From assembly GCA_903931945.1 (NCBI GenBank), contig CAIZEI010000098.1, positions 1 to 64,000 on the forward strand: a stretch of DNA of 64,000 bases, in the 5' to 3' direction. Below the pieces are notes generated by a model, which saw only the letters and a program-made list of their open reading frames with translations, was not told the DNA's origin and made no database searches. The position numbers and the translations under genes were made by a program. Positions within the stretch are counted from its first letter, which is position 1; each line of letters starts with the position of its first letter. This DNA is from an uncultured Hyphomicrobiales bacterium. GTDB lineage: Bacteria > Pseudomonadota > Alphaproteobacteria > Rhizobiales > Beijerinckiaceae. This document shows, in pieces, positions 63,483 to 64,000 of this stretch.

Positions 63483-64000
63483 ATGAAAGTTGATTTTTTT
63501 GGCGTACCTGTAGACGCCATTACCATGGAAACAACGGTACGGCGCGCGCGCGAAGCTATGGCCAGGCGGTAAAAGCTTTGCCATGTGGCTCTGAATGTTG
63601 CTAAATTTGTTCATATGCGAAGCAACCAGGAGCTGCGCAACGATGTGCTGAATGCTGATTTGATTGGCGTGGATGGCATGGGCATTATTCTGGCGGCGCG
63701 TTTGTTCGGGATCAAAATTCCCGAGCGCGTGACGGGCGTCGATCTGATGTATAACGTGCTCGATACCTGCGCCCGCGAAGGGTACAGGCCTTATTTCCTC
63801 GGCGCCAGGCCAGAGGTTTTGCAACAGGCTCTCGGCAATGCTCGTAAGCATTTCCCAGGCCTTGAAATTGCCGGCTTCCAGCACGGGTATTACAGCCGGG
63901 GCGATGAGCCCTGCATTGTTGAAGCGATCAGAAAATCTGATGCCGATTGCCTGTTTATCGCGATGCCGACGCCGGCCAAAGAGCGCTTTCTTGCAACCTA
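63483..64000 (+). pseudogene. WecG/TagA/CpsF glycosyltransferase, in-frame stop and cut by window edge
   Basis: ATG 63483 opens MKVDFFGVPVDAITMETTVRRAREAMARR, then TAA at 63570-63572. The same frame continues with KLCHVALNVAKFVHMRSNQELRNDVLNADLIGVDGMGIILAARLFG, GYRPYFLGARPEVLQQAL and DADCLFIAMPTPAKERF to the window end. Both parts fit the WecG/TagA/CpsF family, which adds N-acetylmannosaminuronic acid or similar sugars to lipid-linked intermediates. No frameshift is needed; a single CAA-to-TAA change would explain the stop. Translation might restart at GTG 63585, but no ribosome-binding site is visible. The ORF track misses it because the frame runs off the window. Confidence 0.75.

Overview
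The window looks like a chromosomal segment of an alphaproteobacterium, probably of the Hyphomicrobiales (Rhizobiales). The grounds are high G+C, YejABEF, InfC and Mrp proteins of alphaproteobacterial type, several orphan Bug/TctC binding proteins, and two copies of what I recognise from memory as a rhizobial-type intergenic palindromic repeat (26491-26585 and about 32380-32445). A partial gene at the left edge reads as the C-terminus of a class II fructose-bisphosphate aldolase. No rRNA, tRNA, insertion sequence, phage gene or CRISPR array was recognised. No dedicated transcriptional regulator was recognised among about 54 genes.

Layout. 1-2.8 kb: aldolase end, a flavin monooxygenase and a divergent MetE-type protein. 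2.8-5.8 kb: three surface-glycan glycosyltransferases (GT61, GT2, WaaE-like GT2). 6.1-7.3 kb: an NRAMP-superfamily carrier with altered metal-site motifs. 7.3-13.8 kb: a leftward transport and catabolism operon (amidohydrolase, 4,5-dihydroxyphthalate decarboxylase-like protein, two Bug proteins, a NitT/TauT/THI5-type ABC importer). 14-16.3 kb: two small hypothetical proteins and an MDR dehydrogenase. 16.4-19.5 kb: a HlyD/ABC-2 exporter operon with an operator-like palindrome upstream. 19.6-27.6 kb: Tat-exported amidohydrolase, esterase, TRAP binding protein, Mrp, MFS exporter, cupin, Bug protein. 27.7-32.3 kb: a secreted propeller protein with a cytochrome-like CX3CH motif, infC with an apparent AUU start, a membrane protein, and pgi. 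32.5-41.8 kb: yejABEF interrupted by a VapBC-like module whose antitoxin looks frameshifted, then deoB, upp and mutM. 41.9-46.9 kb: lone molybdenum hydroxylase large subunit, UbiD decarboxylase, second Tat-exported amidohydrolase. 47.0-53.9 kb: a four-gene operon of three SPFH (HflK/HflC-like) proteins and a P1B-type ATPase, with a TPR-methyltransferase upstream. 54.2-62.1 kb: a Bug protein, then transglutaminase-DUF2126, circularly permuted ATP-grasp/alpha-E fusion, and transglutaminase. 62.2-64 kb: an EEP-fold phosphohydrolase and a WecG/TagA-type glycosyltransferase with an in-frame stop, cut by the window edge.

How the genes work together. Most of the window is accessory metabolism: capture of small organic acids by binding proteins (four Bug, one TRAP, one THI5-like, one oligopeptide) coupled to amidohydrolases, decarboxylases and oxidoreductases. 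Housekeeping genes (infC, pgi, deoB, upp, mutM, mrp) lie between them. The two least understood gene sets are the SPFH/P-type ATPase operon, which has a histidine-rich tail suggesting metal handling, and the transglutaminase/ATP-grasp/alpha-E/DUF2126 operon, a widespread but uncharacterised predicted peptide-ligation system. All functional assignments come from reading motifs and recalled families; no database search was run.
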